A DNA stretch of 64,000 nt from Plantactinospora alkalitolerans (GTDB taxonomy: Bacteria > Actinomycetota > Actinomycetes > Mycobacteriales > Micromonosporaceae): NCBI RefSeq assembly GCF_015690345.1, contig NZ_JADPUN010000260.1, forward strand, positions 1-64,000. The letters run 5' to 3'. Below the pieces are notes generated by a model, which had not been told where the DNA came from, searched no databases, and saw nothing but the letters and a program-made list of their open reading frames with translations. Positions 25,896 to 33,838 of the stretch are shown here, one piece after another. The translations under genes and the position numbers were made by a program. Each line of letters opens with the position of its first letter. Within the stretch, counting starts at the first letter, position 1.

Positions 25896-26731
25896 CCGGC
25901 GGGAACTGGCCGGCCGACGGCGGACTGATCCCGATCGAACGGGTGCCCGGGGTCCGGTTGCCGGCCGTCGCGGCGGCGGCCGACTTCGCGGTCCTGCCGG
26001 TCGGCGCGGTCGAGTGGCACGGCCCGCACCTGCCGCTGGGCACGGACCTGATCCTGGCCGAGGGCTTCGCCGGGGAGAGTGCCGGCGGCCACCGGGGCGT
26101 GCTCTTTCCGGCGGTGGCCTACACCGCCTGCCCCGGCCAGACCCGGCCCTGGCCGGGCACGGTCGCGATCCGCCCCGAGGTGGCCGTCGGCTACCTCTGC
26201 GACGTGCTGGAGGGAATCGTCGCCGCCGGCTTCCCACGGCTGCTGGTGGTCAACGGACACGACGCCAACATGTCCACGGTCCGGGCCGCGATGGAATGGG
26301 TCTCCGGCCGGCGCCGGGCCAGCCTGCTGCTGGTGAACTGGTTCCAACTGGTGACGCCCGCCGAGACCACGGAGCTGTACGGCGACCGGCCGGCCCGGGG
26401 GCACGGCGGCGCGTACGAGACCTCCGGCGTCCTCGGCTTCGACCCCGGGGCGGTACGCCTCGACGCGGTCGACGACCTGCCGCCCCGGCCCAAGTTGTCG
26501 ACCGGTCATCCGTACGTGCTTGTCGAGTCCCGCCCGGATCCATGGGCCGGATGGTCCGGTCACGTCTCGATGGCAACCGAACCGATCGGCGGGCGGGTAC
26601 GGGAGTTGGCCGGTACCCGGCTGCGCGAGGTGGTCGACGCGTGGCTCGCCGCCCCGCTGCCCGGCCCACCGGGTGCGGGTCCGGCCGGGACCGATGCGGC
26701 TACCGTGACCGGGCTCGAGGAGGAATCGTGA
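25883..26731 (+). CDS. Creatininase-family amidohydrolase
   Basis: The protein is 282 aa from the ATG at 25883, overlapping the permease end by 13 bp. Metal ligands of the family are visible: E44 and H46 in EWHGPHLPLGTD, with D55 ten residues on, a His in NGHDAN, and the ETS block in HGGAYETSG. The family opens cyclic amides or cleaves small amides and peptides with two metal ions (creatininase, FAPy deformylase, MftE). The last 20 residues are a Pro/Gly-rich tail. Its place between an importer and an amidohydrolase suggests the imported compound has an amide or lactam. The exact substrate cannot be read from the sequence. Confidence 0.85.
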   Translation: MDELTGGNWPADGGLIPIERVPGVRLPAVAAAADFAVLPVGAVEWHGPHLPLGTDLILAEGFAGESAGGHRGVLFPAVAYTACPGQTRPWPGTVAIRPEVAVGYLCDVLEGIVAAGFPRLLVVNGHDANMSTVRAAMEWVSGRRRASLLLVNWFQLVTPAETTELYGDRPARGHGGAYETSGVLGFDPGAVRLDAVDDLPPRPKLSTGHPYVLVESRPDPWAGWSGHVSMATEPIGGRVRELAGTRLREVVDAWLAAPLPGPPGAGPAGTDAATVTGLEEES

Positions 26732-27681
26732 CCGTCGACAGGGGACTCGACATCGTCGACTTCCACCTGCATTTCCGGATCGGTGCCGACCAGACCGTCC
26801 AGGCCTGTGAACACGCCGTCGGTATGCATCCCGGTGGCGAACGGGGGGCTGCCGTACGCGCGGCCGGCGCCGCCCCGTACGCGGCCCGGTGGCGCCGGGC
26901 GTGGTCGTTCCCCGAGCCGGAGCCGCCGGCCGGGCACTGGCCGGACGAGGCCGACCGGTGGGTCACCGAGCTGCGTGAAAACGGGATCCGGCGGGCCGTC
27001 TTCGTCACCGGCGGCGGCAATGACGCGGTGGCCGACGTGGTCGACCGGCATCCCGACCGGTTCCTCGGCTTCGCCCACCACGACCCGTTCGCGCCCGGTG
27101 CGGCGGACGAACTGGAGCGGGCGGTGACCGAACGCGGGCTGCGGGGCTGGAAGATCTTCGCCCCGCTGGTCCGGGGCCCGCTGGACGATCCCGCGCTCGA
27201 CCCCGGCTGGGAAACCGCCCAGCGGCTCGGCGTGCCGGTGCTGGTGCACGTCGGGCACTACGGCAGCGCGGGCGGCCTGCCGTCCAGCCCGTACGACAGC
27301 CCGAACCACCTGGCCCGGGTGGCCCGCCGCTTCCCCGAACTGGCCTTCGTGGTGCCGCACTTCGGTGTCCAGCACATCCAGGAACTGCTCTTCGCCGCCT
27401 GGGGCTGTGCCAACATCCACGTCGACACGTCGGGGTCGAACCAGTGGGTGCGCTGGATGCCGTACCGGTTGACGCTCGAGGATCTGTTCCGGCGCTGCTA
27501 CGAGACGATCGGGCCGGAGCGGATCGTCTTCGGCAGCGACTCGTCCTGGTTCCCGCGCGGCTATGTCGGCCGGTATCTCGACGACCAGTTGCGGATCTGT
27601 CGGGAGATGGGGATGCCGGACGCCGACCTTAGGGCGATCTTCGCCGGCAACGCGGAGCGGCTGCTCGGCCTGACTGGTTGA
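26728..27681 (+). CDS. Amidohydrolase-2 family metal-dependent hydrolase
   Basis: The protein is 317 aa from the GTG at 26728, four bases into the previous stop codon (GTGA). The TIM-barrel metal site reads DFHLHF at strand 1, LVHVGHY mid-chain, VVPHFG, and the catalytic Asp in FGSDSSWFPRGY near the C-terminus. Members include 2-pyrone-4,6-dicarboxylate hydrolase, ACMSD-type decarboxylases and lactonases. An unusual insertion after residue 20 (GMHPGGERGAAVRAAG) may shape the pocket. Coupled translation with the creatininase-family gene suggests consecutive steps on one substrate. Confidence 0.85.
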   Translation: MTVDRGLDIVDFHLHFRIGADQTVQACEHAVGMHPGGERGAAVRAAGAAPYAARWRRAWSFPEPEPPAGHWPDEADRWVTELRENGIRRAVFVTGGGNDAVADVVDRHPDRFLGFAHHDPFAPGAADELERAVTERGLRGWKIFAPLVRGPLDDPALDPGWETAQRLGVPVLVHVGHYGSAGGLPSSPYDSPNHLARVARRFPELAFVVPHFGVQHIQELLFAAWGCANIHVDTSGSNQWVRWMPYRLTLEDLFRRCYETIGPERIVFGSDSSWFPRGYVGRYLDDQLRICREMGMPDADLRAIFAGNAERLLGLTG

Positions 27682-27752
27682 GCATCGTCGGCCCACGCCC
27701 GCCGGAGCGCCACGGATGGCCTCCGGCGAAACGATCGGACACGAGGGACATC

Positions 27753-29219
27753 ATGACAAGCACACCGTCGCTGACCATCTACCAGCAGCACCACCTGCGC
27801 CCGACCTACGACCACCACGCGCCCTACCTGTTCGCGCCGATGGTGCGGGCCAGCCAGGCGCACGTGGTGATGCTCGTCGAGCAGGGGCTGATCCCGGCCG
27901 AGCGGGGGGCCCGGTTACTCCGCGGGCTGCGGGCGCTGGCGGCCGACAGCGCCGATGTGCCGCCGTTCGACGGCAGTGTGGAGGACGTCTACTTCCAGGT
28001 CGAGAAGCGACTCGCGGCGGCGTGCGGGATATCCACCGCCGAACTCGACGTCCAACTCGCCCGCAGCCGCAACGACCTGGACGCGGGCGTGTTCCGGATG
28101 GTGCTGCGGCAACAACTGCTCGGTGTGCTCGATCGGGTGCTGGCCGCCGGGGCGACCGCGTTGGACCGCGCCGACCGTTACGCCGACGTGCTGATCACCG
28201 GCTACACGCACCGCCGTCCGGCGCAACCGACGACCATCGGGCACGTGCTGGCCGGGTACGCCGAGGCGCTGGCCGTTGAGGCGACCGGGTACGCGGACCT
28301 GCTGGACCAGATGAACCGTTCCCCGCTGGGCTCGTGCGCGTTCGCCGGTACGGATCTGGACATCTCCCCGGCCCGGTTGGCCGAGCTGCTCGGCTTCGAC
28401 GGCCTGGTGACCAACTCCTACGAGGCGGTGGCCGGCGCCGACCACCTGGTCCGGGTGGCCACCCTCAACGCGCAGGCGCTGGCGACCGGGGCCCGGTTGG
28501 CCCGTACCCTGATGGACTGGCTCACCTGGCGCTGGGTGGAGACGCCGGTGGACTTCACCCAGGGCAGCAGCATCATGCCGCAGAAGCGGAACCCGGTGGT
28601 GCTGGAGCATCTCGTCTCGATGGCCGGCGCGTCGGCCGGCGACGCGGCCTCGGTGCTGAACAACGTGGGCGCGGGCTGGTGGGAGGACTCCAACAACGCC
28701 ACCACCGACGTACAGGTCCGGCTCTGGGACAGCTGCGACCGCAGCGACCGGTTCTTCGCCCTGCTCGGCGGTTTCCTCGACCAGCTCGTACCGTGGCAGC
28801 CGCCGGCAGCGGCCGAGATCGTGGCGTCGGGTGCGACCACCACGGCCGCCGCCGACGCGCTGACCCGGCACGGTGTGCCGTTCCGGGCGGCCCACTCGGT
28901 GGTCGGGAGGTTGGTGCGGGCCGGCACACCGGATACCTGGACAGCCGAACAGGTTCGCTCGGCGGCCGGCGCCTCGGGTGTGGCCGGGCCGCTCGGGGAC
29001 GCCGCGGTGGCGGATCTTCTTGCCGCCGCGGTCCGTCCGGAGCTGGTGCTGGACCGCGCCCAGGCGGACGGTCCGGGCACCGCTGCGGTACGGGCCCAGG
29101 CCAGGACCATCCGACTCACCTTCGACGCGGTCGATGCCCGGGTGGCGGGGATGCGTGCCCGGCTGGCCGCCGCCGAGCGGGCGCTGGACCGGGCCGTGGA
29201 CGGGCGGCTCGGACAGTGA
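27753..29219 (+). CDS. Argininosuccinate lyase-like enzyme (fumarase/aspartase superfamily)
   Basis: The protein is 488 aa from the ATG at 27753 behind GAGGGAC. The superfamily signature GSSIMPQKRNP is intact, as are the ASL-type blocks LARSRNDLDAG and GYTHRRPAQPTT with the conserved His. The enzyme should eliminate fumarate, or a related acid, from an N-substituted aspartate-like compound. There are no other arginine genes here, and the sequence departs from housekeeping ArgH after about residue 330. A catabolic role, as in EDDS lyase, is more likely than arginine synthesis. Codon 55 (27915-27917) is TTA. It is followed by the ROK kinase with a GTGA overlap. Confidence 0.82.
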   Translation: MTSTPSLTIYQQHHLRPTYDHHAPYLFAPMVRASQAHVVMLVEQGLIPAERGARLLRGLRALAADSADVPPFDGSVEDVYFQVEKRLAAACGISTAELDVQLARSRNDLDAGVFRMVLRQQLLGVLDRVLAAGATALDRADRYADVLITGYTHRRPAQPTTIGHVLAGYAEALAVEATGYADLLDQMNRSPLGSCAFAGTDLDISPARLAELLGFDGLVTNSYEAVAGADHLVRVATLNAQALATGARLARTLMDWLTWRWVETPVDFTQGSSIMPQKRNPVVLEHLVSMAGASAGDAASVLNNVGAGWWEDSNNATTDVQVRLWDSCDRSDRFFALLGGFLDQLVPWQPPAAAEIVASGATTTAAADALTRHGVPFRAAHSVVGRLVRAGTPDTWTAEQVRSAAGASGVAGPLGDAAVADLLAAAVRPELVLDRAQADGPGTAAVRAQARTIRLTFDAVDARVAGMRARLAAAERALDRAVDGRLGQ

Positions 29220-30304
29220 CGGTGCGGTCCCATTCGGTTCCGGCCGAACAACACCTTCCGTCCGAGCGACGACCTCCATCCGAGCACCGGCTTTCCGAGC
29301 GGGAGATCTCCACCGAGGGCAATGACCGCCTGGTTCCGGTAGCGGTGGAATCCGGTGCCGTCGACCTCGATGCCGCCCGTCGGGTGTCGGGCTCCACACC
29401 GGACGCCGGGGTGGCACCGGGGCGACTGCTCGGTATCGACTTCGGCGGCACGAAGATGGCCGTCGGAGTGGCCGACGGCAGCGGTCGGTTGCTGGCGGCC
29501 GAGCGGATCGCGACCCAGGCGGATCGCGGTGCCCGGCAGGCGCTGGACCGGGCTCTGGATCTGGCCGGGAAGTTGCTCGGCCGGACCGGCGGGCGGCTCG
29601 CCGCTGCCGGAATCGCATCACCGGGCGTGATCCGGCCCGACGGCATCGACCTGGCCCCGAACGTGCCGGGGTGGGAGCGGCTGCGGTTGGCGGACGCGGT
29701 CCGGGACCGGTTCGGCGTCGCCGAGGTCGCGGTGGCCAACGACCTGAACGCGGCGGCGCTGGCCGAGCTGCGGCTCGGTCTTCTTCAGGACGTCGATCCG
29801 GGGCTGGTGGTCGGGCTCGGCACGGGTGTCGCGGCGGCGGTCACGACCCGTGGCACCGTACTGTCCGGACAGGGCGGGGCGGCCGGCGAGATCGGGTACG
29901 CGGTTACCGGTGCGGGCTGGTCCGGTCCGGAGTCCATGTTGGAGCGGGTCTTCTCCGGCGGCGCCCTGGATCGGCTGGCGGCGACGTTCGGACTGACCGG
30001 TGGCGCGGCGGCACTCTGCGCCGAGGCGGCCACACCCGGCCCGGCCCGGGAGGCGTTGTGTGACCGGCTCGACGAGTTGGCCCGTCACCTGGTGACCTGC
30101 TGCCTGTTGATCGATCCGCGGCGGGTGGTGCTGGTCGGCGGCGTGGCGGGAAGTCCGTTGGTTCGGGAACTGCTCGCCGAACGCCTCGCGGAGGTTCTGC
30201 CGTACCGCCCGGAGATCGTGCTGTCCGGGTTTCCCGACGACGCGGCGTTGTTGGGTGCGGTGACGATGGCGGGCGAGCTGGCGTCGGCCCCCGAACAGGT
30301 CTGA
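29216..30304 (+). CDS. ROK-family kinase
   Basis: The protein is 362 aa from the GTG at 29216 overlapping the lyase stop. The first 70 or so residues are a poorly ordered Ser/Arg/Glu-rich extension, so a later start is possible. The ROK core begins LLGIDFGGTKMAVGVAD (phosphate-binding loop). The catalytic Asp is in VAVANDLNAAALAE, and GAAGEIGYA follows. The CxCGxxGC zinc motif of glucokinase-type ROK enzymes is missing. It could phosphorylate a sugar-like part of the imported compound or generate the signal for the ROK regulator that heads the operon. It is the last gene before the 30320-30358 terminator. Confidence 0.8.
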   Translation: MTVRSHSVPAEQHLPSERRPPSEHRLSEREISTEGNDRLVPVAVESGAVDLDAARRVSGSTPDAGVAPGRLLGIDFGGTKMAVGVADGSGRLLAAERIATQADRGARQALDRALDLAGKLLGRTGGRLAAAGIASPGVIRPDGIDLAPNVPGWERLRLADAVRDRFGVAEVAVANDLNAAALAELRLGLLQDVDPGLVVGLGTGVAAAVTTRGTVLSGQGGAAGEIGYAVTGAGWSGPESMLERVFSGGALDRLAATFGLTGGAAALCAEAATPGPAREALCDRLDELARHLVTCCLLIDPRRVVLVGGVAGSPLVRELLAERLAEVLPYRPEIVLSGFPDDAALLGAVTMAGELASAPEQV

Positions 30305-30319
30305 ACCGATCCGACCTGT

Positions 30320-30358
30320 CCCGACCGGATCCGGGCACTACCGCCGGATCCGGTCGGG
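30320..30358 (+). terminator. Terminator of the ROK/ABC operon
   Basis: CCCGACCGGATCCGG and CCGGATCCGGTCGGG form a perfect 15-bp stem with a nine-base loop, 16 bp after the ROK kinase stop. Confidence 0.9.
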
Positions 30359-30625
30359 CGTCCGGACCGACCGCCGTCCGTCGGATGTGGACGGTGTCGG
30401 CCGCCGTCCGCGGTGGGTTCGGGGCTGCCGTCCGGGACGGGCATGGCCTTGTCGTGACCCGACCAAAGGCTTGTTTCCTTTCTCCAAGGAACTAATTATG
30501 GATGTTAAGTCCGAATAGCCCATCCCTGACCCATCCTCCGGCTGACGCCGGGAATAGCCAGGAGAAGGACCTCCGGTAAGGCGTTCAGTCGACGCGGAGG
30601 GCGTCCGGGTGGCGAGCCTATTTGA

Positions 30626-30642
30626 TTTCTTCTGAGAAGAAA
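30626..30642. promoter_or_regulatory. Inverted repeat, candidate operator
   Basis: TTTCTTC and GAAGAAA are separated by TGA, giving a perfect 7+3+7 dyad 20 bp before the promoter-like element. It is AT-rich against a high-GC background. Confidence 0.5.
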
Positions 30643-30661
30643 GAAAGTGCCGTCCAGAGTA

Positions 30662-30690
30662 TTGACTCACTCCGAGACGATCTTTAGCGT
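30662..30690 (+). promoter_or_regulatory. Sigma70-like promoter upstream of LmbE-family gene
   Basis: TTGACT (30662-30667) and TAGCGT (30685-30690) have a 17-bp spacer. It predicts a start about 30697 and a leader of roughly 330 nt. Confidence 0.5.
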
Positions 30691-31024
30691 TACCCAGCGA
30701 AGGCCTTCCAGCGGGTACGGATGAGCCGTACCGCTGACCCCCCAACGCGATCGTCCACCGTGCGCAGACGTCTAGCGCTGCTGGCGTTTGAGCATCCGAT
30801 GCCGCCACACGGATCCGGGTGGCGGTTACGCGGCTGACCCACCTGTAGCGGCTTCCCCGACCGACGCGTCGAGTCCTGGACCGGGACCGCCGTCGCTCGT
30901 GGACGCCGCGGCGCCCGGACCGCCCGAACCTCGATCTCCAGCCGCACCGAGCCGCCGCGCGAGGTCCGCACAGTCCCGATGCAGCACGACCGTGAGTATC
31001 GAATCACCACGAGGAGGTATGCAC

Positions 31025-33727
31025 ATGAGATGGCGCGTCAAGATCGCAACGGCGATATGCTGTCTTGTACCGCTCAGCCTGGTCGGAGCGGCTCCGGCCA
31101 CGGCCACTGGCAAAGCCGGCGACACCGTCGACCTGGACGTCATGTTCATCGGGGCGCACCCGGATGACGAGGCTGGCCAGCTCGGCATGCTCGGGTACTG
31201 GAACGAGCAGCACGACATCGAGGCCGGCGTCATCACGATGACGCGCGGCGAGGGCGGTGGCAACGCCGTCGGGCTGGAGGAAGGGCCACCGCTCGGGATC
31301 ATCCGCGAGGACGAAGAGCGTCGCGCCACCGGCTGGGCGGGTGTCGAGCACATCTACAACCTCGACGCCGTCGACTTCTACTACACCGCCAGCGCACCGC
31401 TGTCCGAGCAGATCTGGGGCTACAACAACGCGCTGTCCCGAATCGTGCGGGTACTGCGCACCACCCGGCCGGAGGTCATCATCACGATGAACCCCTCGGC
31501 CACCCAGGGCAACCACGGCAACCACCAGGAAGCCGCCATGCTCGCCGTCGAGGCGTTCTACGCCGCAGCGGACCCGAACGCCTTCCCCGAACAGATCAAG
31601 AAGGAAGGGCTCGAGCCCTGGCGCGTCGCGCGGATCTTCCAGGCCGGTGGCAGCGGCTCGGGCGCGAACGGCCCGACCTGTGAGACCGCCCCGTTCACCC
31701 CGTCCGAGCCGACCAACGTCGTCTTCGGAACCTGGCAGGGGTACGAGGCCGCGCGGCACGACGGCACGCGGTGGAACCAGGTGAACGTCTGGGCCCGGCG
31801 TGAGTACGCCAGCCAGGGCTGGGCCAGCACCGGCGACGCCGCCACGAACCCCGCCAGCATCGGCTGCAACCGGATCACGATGATCGACAGCCGTACGCCG
31901 TACCCGGACCCGACGGTCGGCGGCACCGCGGCCCTTCAGGGCACCAACATCCGGGCCACCGGCGGACTTCCGCTCGGCACCGAACTGCACCTGCGGCCGG
32001 AGCGCTGGGAGGTCCTTCCCGGCCTTCCGCTCAAGGTCGACGCGCTCGTCCGCGGAGCGGACCGGGCGATCCCCGGCGCCAAGGTGAGCCTCTCGGTTCC
32101 GGCCGGATGGAGCGTCCGGGGCGACGGCAACATCGGCACGATTCCCACCCGCAAGGACGCGGTGGCCAGGTTCACCGTCACCCCGCCGCAGAACCTCACC
32201 GCCGGTGCCCGGTTCTCGCTCAGGGCCACCATGACCAGCAAGAAGGACGGGACCGGCAGTAACACGGCGGTCGTGCAGGCCACGGCGCCGGTCCGGGGCA
32301 CCCTCGAACCGTTGCCGGAGATCGCCAAGTTCCGGCAGTGGACCGAGAAGCACGACGTCAAGACCCTCGACGCACTGATCCCCTCGCTGCTGAGCCTGCC
32401 GAGCGGTGGCACCCGACCGATCCGGGTCGACCTGACCAACCACAGCGACCAGGTTCAGTCCGGTAGCGTCCGGCTGACCGTCCCGGCCGGCTTCTCGGTC
32501 GCGGAGTCGCAGCAGACCTACACCGGGTTGCAACCGGGGGCGCGCGGGGCCGTCACCTTCACGGTCACCAACACGGACACGTCGTTGCCCACCGCCAACC
32601 GGGCCCCGAACGACGGCGCCTACCCGGTCGGGATCCAGACCAGCTTCAACGGTGGCGAGGCCGTCGAGAGCGGAACTCTGAACCTCGTCCCGGTCACCAC
32701 CATCCCGGCGGCGGCGACCGCGCCGACCGTCGACGGCACGGCCGGGCCGGGAGAGTACAGCGGCGAGACCATCGACATCTCGACCCGCTGGGAGGGAACG
32801 GCGGCACCGCCGGCGGACATCTCCGGGACCGCCCGGCTGACGTACACCGACGACGCGCTCTACGTCCTGCTCGACGTCACCGACGACGTTCTCGGTTCCG
32901 TCCTGCGGGCCGACGACTGCAAGCGCCCCCGGCGCAACGACAACATCGAGTTCGGCATCGACCCCCGGGGCAACTCGGGAAACACCTCGACGGTCTTCAA
33001 CGTCGCGCTCTTCCCGACCACGGTCGACCCCGCCAACGGCAACCCGCCGTGCTTCGCCCGGGAACGGGACAACCGCCAGGGACCCGGTCCCGTGACGGCG
33101 CCGGGCATGCAGGTCGCCTCGATCGTCACCAACCCCTACCTCGGTTACCGGATCGAGGCGAAGATCCCGTTCGACGTACTGCCGGACACCATCGATCCGG
33201 ACCACATGGGGTTGGAGATCCTGGTCAACGACTCCGACACCCAGGACCTGTCCGGGCAGACCCGGACCGGCTGGTCGACCTGGACCGGTGTCCGGGCCGA
33301 CCCGTGGCGCTGGGGAATCGCACGACTCGACGGGTACCCGAGCCAGGCTCCGGCGCCGAAGGAGCCGGTCTTCCCGGCGACGGCGGCGCTGAGCGTGGAC
33401 TCGCCACAGACCCTGGTGCAGTCCGCCGAGGACGGGGTCGCACCGGGTGGTTGGCGGGCCCTGCCGAACGGCACGGTACGGATCGACGATGTCGAGACCC
33501 GGAACCGGTCCGTCACCGTCGACGTGCGCACCAGGCAGTCCGGCACCGTCCGGGCCTTCGTCTGGGACGGCGACCAGGTTCTGGCCAGCACCACCCGCGA
33601 TCTCGGGTCCGGCAGGCACACGCTGACGCTGCCCCTGGAGGCCGCGCTGCCGGCCGGATCGTCGATCCTCCTGTCGTACCAGGACGGTGATGCGACGACG
33701 GCACTCGCCCGCGCCCTGAAGCGTTGA
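31025..33727 (+). CDS. Secreted LmbE/PIG-L deacetylase with NEW3 and CBM9-like domains
   Basis: The protein is 900 aa from the ATG at 31025, seven bases after AGGAGG. The signal peptide is about residues 1-28 (cleavage near ATATG). Residues about 35-300 form the zinc-dependent PIG-L/LmbE deacetylase domain with GAHPDDEAG and the distal NHGNHQE. The middle has beta-sandwich blocks of the NEW3/NPCBM-associated type (about 370-610). A family 9 carbohydrate-binding-like domain follows (TVDGTAGPGEY, DDALYVLLDVTDD, NIEFGIDP), and a short C-terminal beta domain ends the chain. It probably removes N-acetyl groups from an extracellular glycan, with the accessory domains holding the polymer. The natural substrate is not known. 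Confidence 0.85.
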   Translation: MRWRVKIATAICCLVPLSLVGAAPATATGKAGDTVDLDVMFIGAHPDDEAGQLGMLGYWNEQHDIEAGVITMTRGEGGGNAVGLEEGPPLGIIREDEERRATGWAGVEHIYNLDAVDFYYTASAPLSEQIWGYNNALSRIVRVLRTTRPEVIITMNPSATQGNHGNHQEAAMLAVEAFYAAADPNAFPEQIKKEGLEPWRVARIFQAGGSGSGANGPTCETAPFTPSEPTNVVFGTWQGYEAARHDGTRWNQVNVWARREYASQGWASTGDAATNPASIGCNRITMIDSRTPYPDPTVGGTAALQGTNIRATGGLPLGTELHLRPERWEVLPGLPLKVDALVRGADRAIPGAKVSLSVPAGWSVRGDGNIGTIPTRKDAVARFTVTPPQNLTAGARFSLRATMTSKKDGTGSNTAVVQATAPVRGTLEPLPEIAKFRQWTEKHDVKTLDALIPSLLSLPSGGTRPIRVDLTNHSDQVQSGSVRLTVPAGFSVAESQQTYTGLQPGARGAVTFTVTNTDTSLPTANRAPNDGAYPVGIQTSFNGGEAVESGTLNLVPVTTIPAAATAPTVDGTAGPGEYSGETIDISTRWEGTAAPPADISGTARLTYTDDALYVLLDVTDDVLGSVLRADDCKRPRRNDNIEFGIDPRGNSGNTSTVFNVALFPTTVDPANGNPPCFARERDNRQGPGPVTAPGMQVASIVTNPYLGYRIEAKIPFDVLPDTIDPDHMGLEILVNDSDTQDLSGQTRTGWSTWTGVRADPWRWGIARLDGYPSQAPAPKEPVFPATAALSVDSPQTLVQSAEDGVAPGGWRALPNGTVRIDDVETRNRSVTVDVRTRQSGTVRAFVWDGDQVLASTTRDLGSGRHTLTLPLEAALPAGSSILLSYQDGDATTALARALKR

Positions 33728-33730
33728 AGC

Positions 33731-33778
33731 GGTGACGTGGTGACGCGGTGACGCGGTGACGCGGTGACGTGGTGACGG
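33731..33778. repeat. Six tandem copies of an 8-bp unit GGTGACGY
   Basis: Six uninterrupted units (T, C, C, C, T, then G at the last base) fill the gap right after the deacetylase stop codon and abut the terminator. The length is probably variable between strains. Confidence 0.9.
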
Positions 33779-33810
33779 GTGGGCCGGATCGACGAGGATC
33801 CGGCCCACCC
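33777..33810. terminator. Bidirectional terminator
   Basis: GGGTGGGCCGGATC and GATCCGGCCCACCC form a perfect 14-bp stem with a six-base loop between convergent genes. Confidence 0.92.
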
Positions 33811-33838
33811 GATCACGTCTGCGACGCTCGGGTGGACG

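Larger units (their letters stand above)
30359..31024. other. Long leader/intergenic region with AT-richer patches and inverted repeats
   Basis: These 666 bp hold no convincing gene. The stretch 30460-30700 is clearly less GC-rich than its surroundings. It contains TTCCTT-N5-AAGGAA (30475-30491) and TTTCTTC-TGA-GAAGAAA (30626-30642), both candidate operators, and a promoter-like pair at 30662-30690. The part from 30700 to 31000 is GC-rich. It is open in frame with the deacetylase gene but has no ribosome site, so it looks like a long 5' leader. Confidence 0.55.

Noticed and set aside
27753-29219. Housekeeping argH
   Set aside because: There are no arginine genes near. It is embedded in a transporter/hydrolase operon with overlapping genes and the sequence diverges from ArgH in the C-terminal half.
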